A stretch of DNA of 64,000 bases from Branchipolynoe longqiensis (GCA_030323885.1 CM059199.1:2687923-2751922), one strand, 5' to 3'; counted from the first letter of the stretch, positions 38,770 through 50,308 are shown. A program made the numbers and translations. The notes: generated from the letters alone by a model not told the origin.

Positions 38770-39013
38770 GAGGCTGTCTCAAAAGGTGCTAAGTAATTTG
38801 GGACAAAACTTTGTCCATTGTAATGATCAACATACTATCTGCTTATGCATTTACTCAAGATAAACTGATTTATGGTGTTTCATAATCCCGATAGAATACA
38901 TATTGATTTGGGCAAATGTCCTTGTGTTTTCAGTGTAAACGTTTCTGTGCTATTTCGTGTCAATCGTTTATGTGGACAATAAAAAAAGAGTTATCACCTT
39001 TTGAGACAGGCTC
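38770..39013. mobile_element. 244-bp TIR element in a TATAT context
   Basis: Left GAGGCTGTCTCAAAAGGTG, right CACCTTTTGAGACAGGCTC, inverted with one mismatch and flanked on both sides by ATATAT, consistent with a TA or TATA duplication. The interior is AT-rich and non-coding. Superfamily not assigned (mariner-like possible). Confidence 0.65.
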
Positions 39014-39147
39014 ATATATGCACACTTGGACATAGTCCTGCAGTCCCAGTCATCTCTCCCTTCCACTCAATCTCCCCCCATGCATTCACCCACTTTGCCC
39101 TTCCCTCACTCCTCTCTACTCCACACCTCCATCTCCACACACACTGA

Positions 39148-39326
39148 GACACATTATCCTGACACTGACCTAACCAGTTCTTTCCCTATCCTAGTAATGC
39201 CGAGTGCAAGGCTAGGAAGTGACAAGTATCAATTTTAAAGTAATTGCTTTGACCCGACCGGGAACCGAACTCCCGACCTATCGCTCGCGAGCTCCGCGCT
39301 CTACCGATTAGACCATCTCGCCCGGT
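39148..39326 (-). mobile_element. SINE-A 5' half with clear tRNA-like head
   Basis: On the minus strand the head reads GAGATGGTCTAATCGGTAGA (box A) and GGGAGTTCGGTTCCC (box B). The body follows to GTCAGGATAATGTGTC. It lacks the 3' part and a mature tRNA end, so it is not a tRNA gene. Confidence 0.75.
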
Positions 39327-39477
39327 TAGGCATCAGACTAAACATGGGGGTAATGGGGGGGGGGGGAGTGGGCTGGGGGGTGTATTGTCATTACTACAGT
39401 GCTAAAGTAAACTTGACAATTGTGACATACATCATGCGTGCCCGTCACCAAACATGGAAATAACATTCTATGCGCGC

Positions 39478-39610
39478 ATGGTGTGCAACCAATCAACCAA
39501 TCAACCAATCAATCAACCAATCAACTAATCAACCAGTCAAACAATCAAATAATCAAACAATCAAACAATCAAACAATCAAACAATCAAACAATCAAACAA
39601 TCAAACAATA
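39478..39610. repeat. CAAT-type microsatellite
   Basis: CAATCAACCAAT units change to an 8-bp AATCAAAC unit from about 39540. Confidence 0.95.
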
Positions 39611-39714
39611 CCTGCACGTAGTGATTGCTAATTCTGGTGCGGTGTCCACTTGAAAGACGTGCATCGTAATCACAGCAATAAATTAATGTTGAATAGAACG
39701 CGTTGTGCATTCAG

Positions 39715-40975
39715 TTAGTGTGGGGGGGGGGGGGGGGTGGCTCAATGTGGGGTGGGGGGAAGGGGGGAGAAGGGGGGGAGGGGGGAGAAATGGGGATTAG
39801 AGGAATGAAGAGAAGAGATGGTGGAGAGATGGTGGAGAGATGGTGGAGAGATGGTGGAGAGATGGTGAGAGTGGAGAGATGTGGTGGAGAAAATGGAGAG
39901 AGAGGTGGAGAGATGGTGGAGAGGTGATGGTGGGAGATGGTGGAGAGAGGTGGAGAGATGGTGGAAGAGATGGGGAGAGAGATGGGGGAGATGATGGGGG
40001 AGAGATGGGGGAGAGATGGTGGTAGAAAGGGTGGGAAGTAGGGGAACTATCGCAGGGCGGATGGGGAGATAGAGTTAGGAGGGGGAAGGAGGAATAAAAG
40101 GATGGATGGATGGAGATATGGGGGAAGGAGGCGGGAGTGAAGGGATGGATAGAGAGATGGGGGGTGATTGGGGGGAAGGGGGAATGAAGGGATGGATGGA
40201 TGGAGAGATGGGGGTAGGAGGGGGAATGAAGGGATGGATGGATGGTGAGCTTGGGGTAGGAGGGTAAGGAGGAATAAAGAGATGGGTGGAGAGAGGGGTG
40301 TAGGAGGGGAGGAGGAATGACGGGATGGATGGATGGATGGGGAAGGAGGGGAAGGGGGAATGAAGGGATGGATGGAGAGATGGGGGTAGGAGCGGAATGA
40401 AGGGATGGATGTGAGATGGGGGGTAGGAGGGAAGGGGAATGCAGGGATGGATGGATAGATGGGGGTAGGAGGGGAAGGGGGGATGCATTCAGAGATTGGG
40501 GTAGGGGGTAAGGGACCAGGATGAAGAGATGGAGGACTGAGAGAGAGATGCTACGGGCTCTGAGGGAGGGGGGATAGGGGGAGGGGGGGGGAGGAGGAAA
40601 TGGGGGGGGGAAATGGAGGGAGGGGGATGGAGGGGTGGAGGGGGGACCATGGAAGGAGGGAAAGATGGAGGGAGGAGTGAGGGGTGGAAGTGGGAAGTGA
40701 GGGGTTGGGGGGGGGGGGGAGGCGAAACGAAGGATGAATGAACGGATGAAGTAGAGGGGGAAGGAAGGGGGGGGGGAGTGAATTGCGGACGGATGGGCGG
40801 GGGTGGGGAGGGGGGAGAGATGAGGAGGAGGAGGAGGAGGAGGCAAGGAATGAGGGAGGATGGAGAAATGGGCGGACGGATGGGCGAGGGGGGCGGGGAG
40901 GGAGAGGGGGTGAGGAGGTTGGAGGCAAGGAAGGAGGGAAGGATGGGGGGGGGGAGGGAAAATACGATGTAATGA
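39715..40975. repeat. Purine-rich low-complexity block
   Basis: Starts with a 16-G run (39722-39737), then GGAGAGATGGT 11-mers (39815-40020), then GGGATGGATGG and GGGAGGAATGA units. A 455-codon minus-strand open frame over it is proline/serine-rich low complexity and not a gene. Confidence 0.9.
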
Positions 40976-41325
40976 AACGAAATATACGACTGTCATTAAT
41001 AATAACGGCAGCCCGCACGAAAACCACGCGCACATGTTGCTGAGAGTGCGGGCCGTAATGGTGGTTAATCTCTGGACCCAATCGGGCCCGCCGAGTACAT
41101 CGTTTTGAAGCATGCAGTCGTCATGGTAACCGCACCCATCAACCTGCCCCACCGCGCTCACCACTCACGTCATCCCCCATCTCTACGGGATCATCAAGTC
41201 AGCTGCGCATGCGCGCGCGTTGGCGTCGTAGTCCTACCCCCCCCCCCCCCCCACACACACACACACACACTCGCAGACCCACACACACACATCCCCACTC
41301 CAACTCTCCTACCTCTTCAACTAGA
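40976..41325. other. Single-copy segment then C/CA tract
   Basis: 40976-41225 is non-repetitive (GCCCGCACGAAAACCACGCG; TCATGGTAACCGCACCC) with no gene recognised. 41237-41252 is a 16-C run followed by a CA microsatellite to about 41295. Confidence 0.4.
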
Positions 41326-41375
41326 TTGTTTCTTTGTTTGTTTGTTTGTTGTTGTTTTACGTCCTAGCAACTTAG
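41326..41375 (-). mobile_element. SINE-A 3' tail fragment
   Basis: TTGTTTGTTGTTGTTTTACG and TCCTAGCAACTTAG match the reversed SINE-A tail. The remainder of the element is absent. Confidence 0.6.
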
Positions 41376-41489
41376 TAGAACTAGAAGCACCTCTTGTCAT
41401 CAACCTGATTCTTTCATTCCCCCCCCCCACCCAACTCCTCCCCATTCCAACTCACTAAGCACTAAGCAGCTACCCGGCCAATCCCCCGC

Positions 41490-41960
41490 ACTCATCATTG
41501 AGGTCAACGCGGTAGAGCGCAGGCTTCCCGTGCGGAAGGTCGGGAGGTTTGGATCCCAGCCGAGTCAAACCAATGCCCTATGAACTTGATACTTTTCGCT
41601 ACCTACTAGTACTAGCCTAGCGCTCGGTATTATTATATAGCGATATAGCAAATGCTAGACAGGAAGTGTGAACACTTATTTGTCTCTCTTTTTTTTGTTG
41701 GTACATTAGTTGTCCCAAGCTGGGGAAATCCCAGTCACAGACGACTGGTCTTCCCCACTCCACTGCTGGTTATGATAGGGCAAGGACTGGTTAGCTCAGT
41801 GTCAGGATAATGTGTCTGATTGGGGTATAGGGTCCTGGTCCTGGCCGCTTGATATTCCAGTGGGGCAGCACTATAAAGTTTCCACGAGTGCACACTGTCA
41901 CGACTCGCTACCCATCCTGATATCACCTTAGATGTTGCTAGAATGTAAAACAACAAATAG
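41490..41960 (+). mobile_element. SINE-A with an inserted reversed SINE-B tail
   Basis: The head (GCGGTAGAGCGCAGGCTTCC, box A) and body begin at 41490. At about 41680-41765 a reversed alternative tail (TTGTTGGTACATTAGTTGTC) intervenes. SINE-A resumes with GATAGGGCAAGGACTGG and ends in GTAAAACAACAAATAG. Confidence 0.65.
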
Positions 41961-42079
41961 AGAAAAAATCATGCCCGACTCCTCTCCAATCCACCTCACT
42001 ACCACTACCCAGCTCAGTTTTCCCCTCCCCCCTCTATTCACCACTATTAGATCACACACACACACACACAGACTCACCC

Positions 42080-42916
42080 TCTCACGCCATTGACAGTAGT
42101 CAACAACAACCTGCCATCCTCCTCCCCTCCACCCCACCCCCTCACACACATACTCACACTCCCAATCCATTGACCGTATTCAACAACAGTCTCCCATCCT
42201 CCTCCCCCCAACCCACATACTCACACTCTCAATCCATTGACCGTATTCAACAACAGTATCCCATCCTCCTCCCCCAACCCACATACTCACACTCTCAATC
42301 CATTGACCGTATTCAACAACAGTCTCCCATCCTCATCCCCTCAACCCACATACTCACACTCTCAATCCATTGACCGTATTCAACAACAGTCTCCGATCCT
42401 CATCCCCCCAACCCACATACTCACACTCTCAATCCATTGACCGTATTCAACAACAGTCTCCCATCCTCCTCCCCCCAACCCACATACTCACACTCTCAAT
42501 CCATTGACCGTATTCAACAACAGTCTCCCATCCTCCTCCCCCCAACCCACATACTCACACTCTCAATCCATTGACCGTATTCAACAACAGTCTCCCATCC
42601 TCATCCCCCCAACCCACATACTCACACTCTCAATCCATTGACCGTATTCAACAACAGTCTCCCATCCTCATCCCCCCAACCCACATACTCACACTCTCAA
42701 TCCATTGACCGTATTCAACAACAGTCCCATCCTCCTCCCCCAACCCACATACTCACACTCTCAATCCATTGACCGTATTCAACAACAGTCTCCCTCTCCT
42801 CCCCCCAACCCACATACTCACACTCCCAATCCATGACGTATTCACAAAAACAGTCTCCATCCTCCTCCCCCTTCCCCCCAACCCACATACTCAAACTTTC
42901 AACCCATTGACCGTAT
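42080..42916. repeat. 67-bp tandem array, ~11 units
   Basis: CAATCCATTGACCGTATTCA, ACAACAGTCTCCCATCC and CCCAACCCACATACTCACAC recur every 67 bp. The last unit stops within CCATTGACCGTAT, and the missing continuation ATTCAACAACAGTCTCCC appears at 43682, after a 765-bp insertion. Confidence 0.95.
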
Positions 42917-43681
42917 AGACGGGATCATGGTTCCGACTGCGCATGCGCCAAATACAGTGTTGGCAGCAAAGCAAATGCATACAGCCATTGAGTTAGCCGA
43001 TATGCATAGGGAATAACTTTGATTTTATTCAAAATGAATAGAAATACATAAGAATTTGGCATAAACATGTATGCACACATGCAATATACTGATCTGATGA
43101 ATATATCTAAGACAAAACTAGCCATAGTTAAACATTTTGAGCTAAGAAATATGCAATTCCACACAAAACAATCAGTCACTTTAAGGCTGATATCCACATC
43201 ACCATTATTCATTCTTGTTCTAAATATTAAAATTCCAAATGTGTCAACATACACTTGTTTCAGAGAAATATATAACCAATATCTGATTAACCCTAGTCAT
43301 TTTCTAGTTCTACATATGTCATTAATCATAGGATATAAATAAAAACATTAATAAAATAAGTAAAACTGACTCTGGCTATGGCTTTAAGTGTAACACTAGT
43401 CTGAGTGCCCAGATTTGTCTAAATCTAAATGCACATGGCATGAGATGTGCTGATTATATTGATGTAAATGAAATGCTGGATAAACAATTAATATCTTAAT
43501 TTATTATATATATTTTTTAAGTTGGTATTCTATATTTCAAACAAGAGTTGAGATGAGCTGAAACCAGCACATTTCACAGCTGCACCCAGTGTATTACCAT
43601 GTCCCATGTGCTTCTCATGGGTTTGTTTTTCTTCTACGCATCCCACAATGCACTGCGCCGCTGGAATGGTGATGTAGTCTA
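42917..43681. mobile_element. 765-bp insertion with imperfect inverted ends
   Basis: The left end AGACGGGATCATGGTTCC and the inverse of the right end (AGACTACATCACCATTCC) match at 12 of 18 positions and are followed by GCGCA-rich sequence on both sides. The interior is AT-rich with no transposase. The outer bases TAT/ATT are compatible with a short duplication. It is placed precisely by the 67-bp array that it splits. Confidence 0.6.
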
Positions 43682-43790
43682 TTCAACAACAGTCTCCCCT
43701 CCCCGCCTCCCCCCCCTCCCAGTCTGCACCCACCACCCCCACCCACCACCACCACCCACCACCCCCACACTCCGCCACCCGCGGTAGGAC
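43682..43790. repeat. Residual 67-bp unit and CCACC tract
   Basis: ATTCAACAACAGTCTCCCCT continues the interrupted unit. CACCCACCACCCCCAC low-complexity sequence follows. Confidence 0.75.
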
Positions 43791-43799
43791 CTGGGTGCA

Positions 43800-44560
43800 C
43801 TCCATGGCCTATTATATGTCCACATAAACTTTTTGCCAGGCCCATTCCGGTGCGTTCTAAATGTCGGGCCAAGCAGGATATAGCGGGGGCCGGGGGCCGG
43901 GAAGGCGGACTGATTAAATTTTCAGGGGTCATAACTCGACCGGGCCCGGCAGTAATCGTGCCTGCGGCCGGGTGGCGGCCGGGTGGCGGCCGGGACGAGG
44001 CAACTTCATGGTCCATTTTATGGTCCCGGGCGACCAGTCAACGTTCAGCTGAGCCCATTCGCTCAGCTTTAATTGCATATACATCTTTCTGAGCCAGTCT
44101 TACCTCGGCCCGCACCATGCACCAGGCAGTCCGCCACCATCTTGCCTTCGACGGCAGATCATAGCGCATCGCCCGGCGGGAGGTTGGGAAGCAGCGCGCA
44201 CTAGGATTGTATGCTGTGCCAGTTACTGTGGGTTCTTTCTTCTCCTTCTCTGTCTGGTGAAACTGTGGCGTTATTATTAGCCTAATTATCCTGGAAGACA
44301 ATCAGGACGAATAGTCATTACAGGATAGGATATCCCTTCACTGTGCTCGGACAATCAAATCCGCCTGTTCTTTGCACCCGGTGTTGGCTTTACCAGACGG
44401 AGGGCGGCGTCTCTCATGTCCGCTCAAAGTCGTCTGCTACGGGCTCTCAAGTTTCCCGCGCTTTTAATCACCGCTTGTTCCTGCGTTAGCCGCTCGGTTC
44501 AACAGGGGTCATCAGCGGTGCGTTAGGGTTAGGAGAGTGTTTCATGGAGTGTTAATTACC
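43800..44560. other. GC/CpG-rich single-copy island
   Basis: It includes GGGGGCCGGGGGCCGGGAAG near 43887 and a duplicated GGCGGCCGGGTGGCGGCCGG near 43973. AT cores such as TGATTAAATTTTCAGG near 43911 and GCTTTTAATCACCGC near 44460 are also present. No domain-bearing frame is found. Bases 44561-45018 show nothing recognised. Confidence 0.35.
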
Positions 44561-45021
44561 TGGTTGTATCTCCAGCCCCTCTCATACCTAACCCTGGAGG
44601 AGGATACCCCTCTACTTAGGGCTACAGAAGGAGGAAGGATCAAGGATGCTTGTGTATTAGTATCTTCACAAAGGCTTAATTATGGAGCCGGTTCTCAAAG
44701 CGGTTCTCAGGGATTAAGGATTACGATGGACAGACCTGCGCAAATATGGATGCCATGAGTGGCTCTTCTTACACGGAGTAATACCGTTCTTTGGTATTTG
44801 CGTGGTTACGTGTCAGTGTGAGTGGAAGGGGCGGGGTTGGTGAACGAGGGGCGGGGAGTGGTGATAAGCTACCAAGCTATCAAACAAGATTACCCGTAAT
44901 AATGAATAGCATATTCTATGGTACTAGCCTATAGGGGCATTGAGTGCATTGGAGAAATGCAGCCCACCCACCCTGAACTACACCGATGCCTATGACTTTA
45001 GCCTTAGTCACAAATGCGTTA

Positions 45022-45345
45022 AGCTAAGATTCCTTATAAGCGGTATGCGGCATCCGAATGCGAATGCAAATAAAAATTGAAAAGCATGTAAATGAATAGT
45101 GGTGCTTCCATACGTCCGAATGTGCGAATGCTAATGCGAATGCGGCAAATGGATCGACCCATGGACCGATTGGTGCGGCATGCGAATGCGGATACTGCTG
45201 CATTTGCCATAGAAAACAATACTGTTCCTTCACAAATTTGGAGGAAAAACCCCAACAAATGGTGGGGGTTGGCATATATCTAACACATTCACATGCCACA
45301 TGCCGCATGCCGCATGCCGCATACCGCATATAAGGAATCTTAGCT
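45022..45345. mobile_element. 324-bp TIR element (ATTCC family), TTA duplication
   Basis: Ends AGCTAAGATTCCTTATAAGC and the inverse ATATAAGGAATCTTAGCT; TTA at 45019-45021 and 45346-45348. Subterminal ladders of GCGAATGCGAAT and GCCGCATGCCGCAT hexamers. Same architecture and duplication type as 20051-21261 and 62592-63290. Confidence 0.75.
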
Positions 45346-45349
45346 TTAC

Positions 45350-46037
45350 AGCAATCTTGCAGCGACCATAAGTTAGCCAGACCGGACGGCAACCGTACAG
45401 TGGGTTATGGTAGCCGTATGGTGACTACCGTTTTTTTGCTTGGCACAAGGGTTTGCAGTTTTTTAAAGTTTAAGTTATCTTAACATCGCAAAATCGCATT
45501 GCCACATGCCGCAAGGACACCACAACACCGTGCGGTCACTTTTGTTTACATCAATGAATATCAATATGGTACAATATTCATGTTTGGGTGATCAATATTA
45601 AGGACGTTACATATTATTTATATATTAAATATGTGCATGAAGTTAAACACAAACCCCAAGGTGCCTTGTGGTGATCTTACGATTTGTAAATAGATAAACC
45701 GCAGACCGCAATACCATATCATCTGCATGAACCGCAAGACACACCGCAGTCTGCAGATAGTATGGCACTCGCAGCATTTGTGACCTAGGCATTATGAGTA
45801 TGGGTGTGAATATATAGTGATCTTGCTGACTATATTTACACATACATATGTATAATATATGTATTGGTTTATATTATTATATATATCACTATATAAACAA
45901 TATATATAAAGATATATTCATATATATATACACACATATATATACATATATATACATGAGAGTATGAATATGCATATATCTTTTTATACATAATTTTTAT
46001 GAATATATATTATGCTTACATATATATAATATATATA
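45350..46037. other. Unassigned sequence ending in TA-rich microsatellite
   Basis: 45350-45840 has no recognised gene or repeat. From 45841 to 46037 the sequence is ATATATATAC/TATATATG microsatellite, into which the next element is inserted. Confidence 0.6.
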
Positions 46038-46516
46038 TGAGTCAGCCTCACGAAAACGGGCCAATCGGTGGTCAAGTGAAGATGTTTGCATTGCAATTCT
46101 TAAAAGTGTAGTGCATTTGTTTGTTTCATATTAAATTATCCTAGAAACAAATAAGATTGTTGTATTTTCTTGACCTATACATTCATTAAGGACTTTCCAA
46201 CATCTCTGTCAATGCTAAACTATAATTATACCGATCGACACCGACATCCAATGATCGACACCGACAACTTTAACAGATGTCGGCATTGCAATTCTTAAAG
46301 TCTCGTGCATTTCTTTGTTTTATATTAAATTATCCTAGAAACAAATAAGGTTGTTGTATTTTCTCGACCTTTACATTCAGGATAAATTTAAGGACTTTCC
46401 AACACCTCTGTCAATGCTAAATTATAATTATACCGATCGACGCCGACATCCATGCTCGACGCCGACAACTTCCCCCAATTGGCCTCTTTTTGTGATCCTG
46501 ACCCATATATATTATA
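46038..46516 (-). mobile_element. ~470-bp TIR element in a (TA)n tract, copy 2
   Basis: Inverse-oriented copy of 22251-22725: GTCAGCCTCACGAAAACGGG at the left, TTTTTGTGATCCTGAC at the right, and two internal direct subunits. It is again bounded by TATATA on both sides. Confidence 0.7.
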
Positions 46517-46539
46517 TATATATGTTTATTACCACCATC

Positions 46540-46830
46540 AAACCTGGTGTGTAAAATCTGGGTGACTTACAAAATTCATATGTGTTGCTGCCTAGGCTGG
46601 CACTGGGCATTACTAGGAAAGGGCAAGTTGCTTAGTATCACGATAATGTGACTGACTGGGAGTGTCAGGATAATGTGGTGGAGTGGGATATCAGGTCATG
46701 GTGCTGGCGGCCTGCCAGTGGGGCAGCACTGTAAAGTTGCCACGAGTGTGTACTGTCACAAATCGGTACCCATCCTGATATGACCTTAGATGTTGCTAGG
46801 ACGTAAAACAACAACAAACAAACAAAACCA
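46540..46830 (+). mobile_element. SINE-A, head eroded
   Basis: Body CTAGGCTGGCACTGGGCATT, a partial duplication of the GATAATGTGACTGACTGGGA segment near 46640-46690, and the full tail ending AAACAACAACAAACAAAC. Confidence 0.75.
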
Positions 46831-47029
46831 ACCGAAATAAATAAAACACTGTGTGAAAAGGCTGTAGCGCCGACCGCACCCCCCACCGATATCCCCCCCC
46901 CCTTCGATACCTCCCGTATGTACATAACACACCTACTACCACAGTGCCAGTAACACCTGGGGTGGGTGGGTGGGGGCAGGGCGGAAGGTTGGGGGAGGGG
47001 GGGGGGAGTCCCAGAGTACCAGATGGAGT

Positions 47030-48480
47030 TTTATGGTTTTGAAAGTAGCGCCATGATTGGGCGCCCGAGTCACGTGACCCAAAAAGTGCTAGAGGGAAAG
47101 AAGAAGAAAAAAGGCACCCACAAAAAAATAGCCCGCCTCGTGTGCCGGGCGGGTTGGGTTATAGCCCTGTAAATCATGAAATAATTGCCGCGGCCGGGCT
47201 GCGCAAACACGGTGGTGGCGGTGACCGGTATGTTGGCGGGTCAGTGTGCTGCGCTACCCCGCTACGGGCACATCGGCCGGGAACCCCTCGTGTACCGCGG
47301 GGGCCAACATCTGACACAGGAGTACATATATACATATATGTATATATATATAGATCTACAATATCGCTGCAAGACACAGGATTCCGCCGCTACCACCACC
47401 AACCACCACATGACAAAGTTTGTTTTTGACGCCGAGCGATGATAGGGGTTGTTACTGTTAGCGTTGGTTTGTCGGTTGCCATGGTACTAGTTCTCTGACA
47501 CACAGCCCTGCCCCCCCCCCCCCCCCCTTCCCGACCACCCCCTCACCGCCGCGCGCCCCCGTCCCCCTTCCCCCCTCCCACCCAACATGGCATCATCATC
47601 ACTAGCAGCGGGTGGTGGTGGTGGTTGTGGGTGCGGGAGGGAGTGAGGGAGGACAGCGCCACTGTACACGCCTGGCACAATGGAGGGAGAGGGTGCCCAG
47701 AGAGAGAGAAAGAGAGAAAGAAAGAAAGAATATTGGTGTCTTCGACAATGCTGGAGGCGGGCACGAGGAGGCGGGCGGCGGGCGGCAGGAGGCGGGAGGC
47801 GGGCTGCAAGCGGCGGGCGGGGCGAGGCTCTTACAACAGGCAGGGGAGCCAAGGCCCCGCCGGACTCCCACCCGCCCGCCCGGGGAGGCGCGGGAGAGCG
47901 CGGGGTCTCGAACTGACTGACGGGAGAGCAGCGAGGGGACGCGGGCGGGCGGACGACGGGCAGACAGCACGGTAAGTGTCGATGTGCGCGTTGTCTGTGA
48001 CACCGGTGTTAAGTTCGTATTGTGTACGTTGTTGTTTGTGAAAAGCAGACCTTAGATTGCCGTGTTATGAAACGGCCTATAGCGTTTACCTCTAAACTAC
48101 CCCGGTTTTCAGTATGAGCTGGTCGAGTGCACATGTGTGTGGCAGTGTGTGTGACCGGCGTTTATCGGTGTTGTTCATGGCGGGTCACGCACACACACAC
48201 ACACCTGGTTATCGTGGTCGCATGTAAACAAGACTTTTCGATAACAGCTAACATATATGGATAACATGACATGTCGCACATGATCCACAGTTAATCTAAC
48301 GAGTAGTTTCTGAACCAGTATCTGATTAGATGAAGTGATAGATAGATACCTGTTGAAGGCGGTACTATTGGGAATAGGAACGAAGAATATGGTCGACGTC
48401 CGACTCGGAGGTAAATAAGCAACATGGTGACGTACCCAGCACGCCCCAATAACCAAATAAGGGTATACCAACCCACCAGC
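47030..48480 (+). other. CpG-rich island, possible first exon and promoter
   Basis: CpG-dense, non-repetitive sequence (GCCGCGGCCGGGCTGCGC near 47189; GAGGCGCGGGAGAGCGCGG near 47884) with a 17-C run at 47511-47527. A consensus splice donor, CACG|GTAAGT, is at 47968-47977, so an exon might end at 47971. A 116-codon plus-strand frame (47625-47975) is Arg/Gly-rich low complexity and might not be translated. No acceptor or second exon is identified. This is the best candidate for the start of a host gene. Confidence 0.35.
47972..47977 (+). promoter_or_regulatory. Candidate 5' splice donor
   Basis: GTAAGT after CACG matches the eukaryotic donor consensus. It lies at the edge where CpG-dense sequence gives way to ordinary composition. 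Support is sequence only. Confidence 0.3.
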
Positions 48481-49203
48481 CTGCTAGCCCCCCGCCTGTT
48501 CAGGCTATTGACTGTAATTCAAACAATCCTCAATTGGTACATGTCCATTCATTGATCATAACCCCAAACGACAGGCATTGTTTTTGGCTTAGATCGTAGA
48601 TGAGGAGAAAGAAGTCAGAAGGGGGGGGGGTGTCATGTTTACATTCAGTGTGCAATGCCAACATGGCCGACTGGGAGACCGGCCAGATCCAAGGTCCACC
48701 CACCCCCCTCCCCTCCCCACCCCCTCCACTCCCAACGCCCCTTGACACCTCGCCTGCCTCACGGCCCCTCCCATATCAGATTCAGGCAGATCGACATCGT
48801 TGGTCGGGGATGACAGTCCCCGGGAGCCCGGCATCCATACACCGATGCACCCGACCCCGCCCCCATCCAAAGTCGCCCTTAGAACAGCACTTGGATGTGG
48901 ACAGTATTGATCCGAGAAGGCAGTGTCAGCAACAGGCAATGGCCCTCTCCTCCTACCCTACTGCCCCCACCTCCACCTACGCCCCCATCCTCCCCGCCCC
49001 TACGCAACCACCAAAGGGCTTCGGCATAGGGGCAATGGAGGAATCAGACAGGTGGTATGGTATGGAATGGGTAAGTGGGTGTATGTGGCAGGTTAGCAGG
49101 ATAACATTGTGTGTGTGGTGGTGGTGGTGGGGATGGGGGGGGGGGGGGTATTCAGAGGGTGGCAGGGCGGGGGACAATCTATACATGCTATTTATTTCGT
49201 GAT
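48481..49203. other. Unassigned, partly C-rich and G-rich
   Basis: Contains CCACCCACCCCCCTCCCC near 48695 and a GGTGGTGGTGGTGGGG tract near 49118-49150. A 200-codon plus frame (48600-49202) shows no domain and crosses simple repeats. Confidence 0.4.
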
Positions 49204-49530
49204 CGGACGCGATGGCCGAATCGGTAAAGCGCAGGCTTCACGTGCGGAAGGTTGGGAGTTCGAATCCGAGCTGAGTGAATCCAATGAATTGTCAAATTGA
49301 TAATTGTCGCTACCTAGCCTGGCCTGGCATTCAGCATTACTAGGATATAACCAGGACTGGTTAGCATAGTTTCAGGATAATGTGACTGTGTGCAATATTG
49401 GGTCATGGCTCCAGTGGTATTGATCTGACAGCACTATAAAGTCGCCATGAGTGTGCAACGTCACAAGTCAGGTCCGTCCTGATATGTATGACCTTGGATG
49501 TTGATAAGACGTAAATGAAAAAAAATCAAA
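49204..49530 (+). mobile_element. SINE-A, full length
   Basis: Head GACGCGATGGCCGAATCGGT (box A) and GGGAGTTCGAATCC (box B); body and tail GTCCTGATATGTATGACC with ACGTAAATGAAAAAAA end. Bases 49531-49769 are unassigned. Confidence 0.85.
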
Positions 49531-49769
49531 CACCATTTTTTTCATGATCAATTTCTCTTACCCTATCTACCTTTGTTTTAGCATCTCTTACAGTGTGTTT
49601 GTACAGGAATTCTACTCTAATTTTAGACTAAATAATACAGTGTTCAATTGTGTATGTGTTTTATCCCATACTCACGCCCCCACCCTCCACATACCGTCTA
49701 AGTGTATTGTAATTCATACATAGACCTATGTGTGCATACTATTTTCATGCATGATGAAAATAGGAAATA

Positions 49770-50140
49770 CCATGCCTAAAGCGGGAATCGAACCCACATC
49801 TCTTGCAAATATCGCTCAGTTTATGTTGTTGGTCCTAACAACATCTAAGGTCATATCATGATGGGTACCGACTTGTGACAGTGTGCACTCATGGCGACTT
49901 CATAGTGCTGCCCGACTGGGAAATCGGCATCGCCAGCACCATAACTCGATATCCAACTCAGTTACATTATCCTGACACTGAGCGAACCAGTCCTTGTCCA
50001 ATTCCTATTAATGCCAAGTGCCAGCGTAGGAAGCGACAAGTATCAATTTTAAAGTTATTGGTTTGTGTCGACCGGGAATCGAACTCCCGACCATATCGGT
50101 CAGTGTGTTATCCATTTAACCCACGAGGCTCCCTTCCTGA
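49770..50140 (-). mobile_element. tRNA-like fragment followed by SINE-A
   Basis: 49778-49815 (AAGCGGGAATCGAACCCACA) is an inverse box B fragment of another tRNA-derived repeat, also seen at 50560-50670. 49826-50140 is SINE-A on the minus strand with head GAGCCTCGTGGGTTAAATGG and box B GGGAGTTCGATTCCC. Confidence 0.7.
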
Positions 50141-50179
50141 TGCCATGACCCCATCCACGACTACCTGTATATATAGGTG

Positions 50180-50215
50180 GGTCCTTGCCTGAGAGGTCAG
50201 CGCAGACTATACGTC
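50180..50215. repeat. Solitary diverged unit of the 42/45-bp array
   Basis: TTGCCTGAGAGGTCAGCGCA then GACTATACG matches the start of the array at 27487. CTCAGTGCAGACTACAGCAC near 50683 is a second echo. Confidence 0.5.
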
Positions 50216-50308
50216 TGCATGTGTGCATCTATGTAGGCCTATTCGTGTGTAGGGTGTACATCTATCTATCCGTCTGAGTAGTTAGTTGTCTTATATCAGA
50301 AGCTCCGC

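Noticed and set aside
39250..39326. tRNA-like sequence with good box A and B, and similar ones at 49204, 50080 and 56750
   Set aside because: Each is continuous with a SINE-A body and lacks a proper acceptor stem, so these are SINE heads and not tRNA genes.
39797..41164. 455-codon minus-strand open frame
   Set aside because: Proline/serine/histidine low complexity from a purine-rich simple repeat on the plus strand; no domain and no conserved structure.
42170..42440. Two 67-codon frames offset by exactly 67 bases
   Set aside because: Direct consequence of the 67-bp tandem unit.
47602..48003. 133-codon minus-strand open frame in the CpG island
   Set aside because: Ala/Pro/Arg-rich composition typical of GC-rich DNA, overlapped by several open frames on both strands; no domain.
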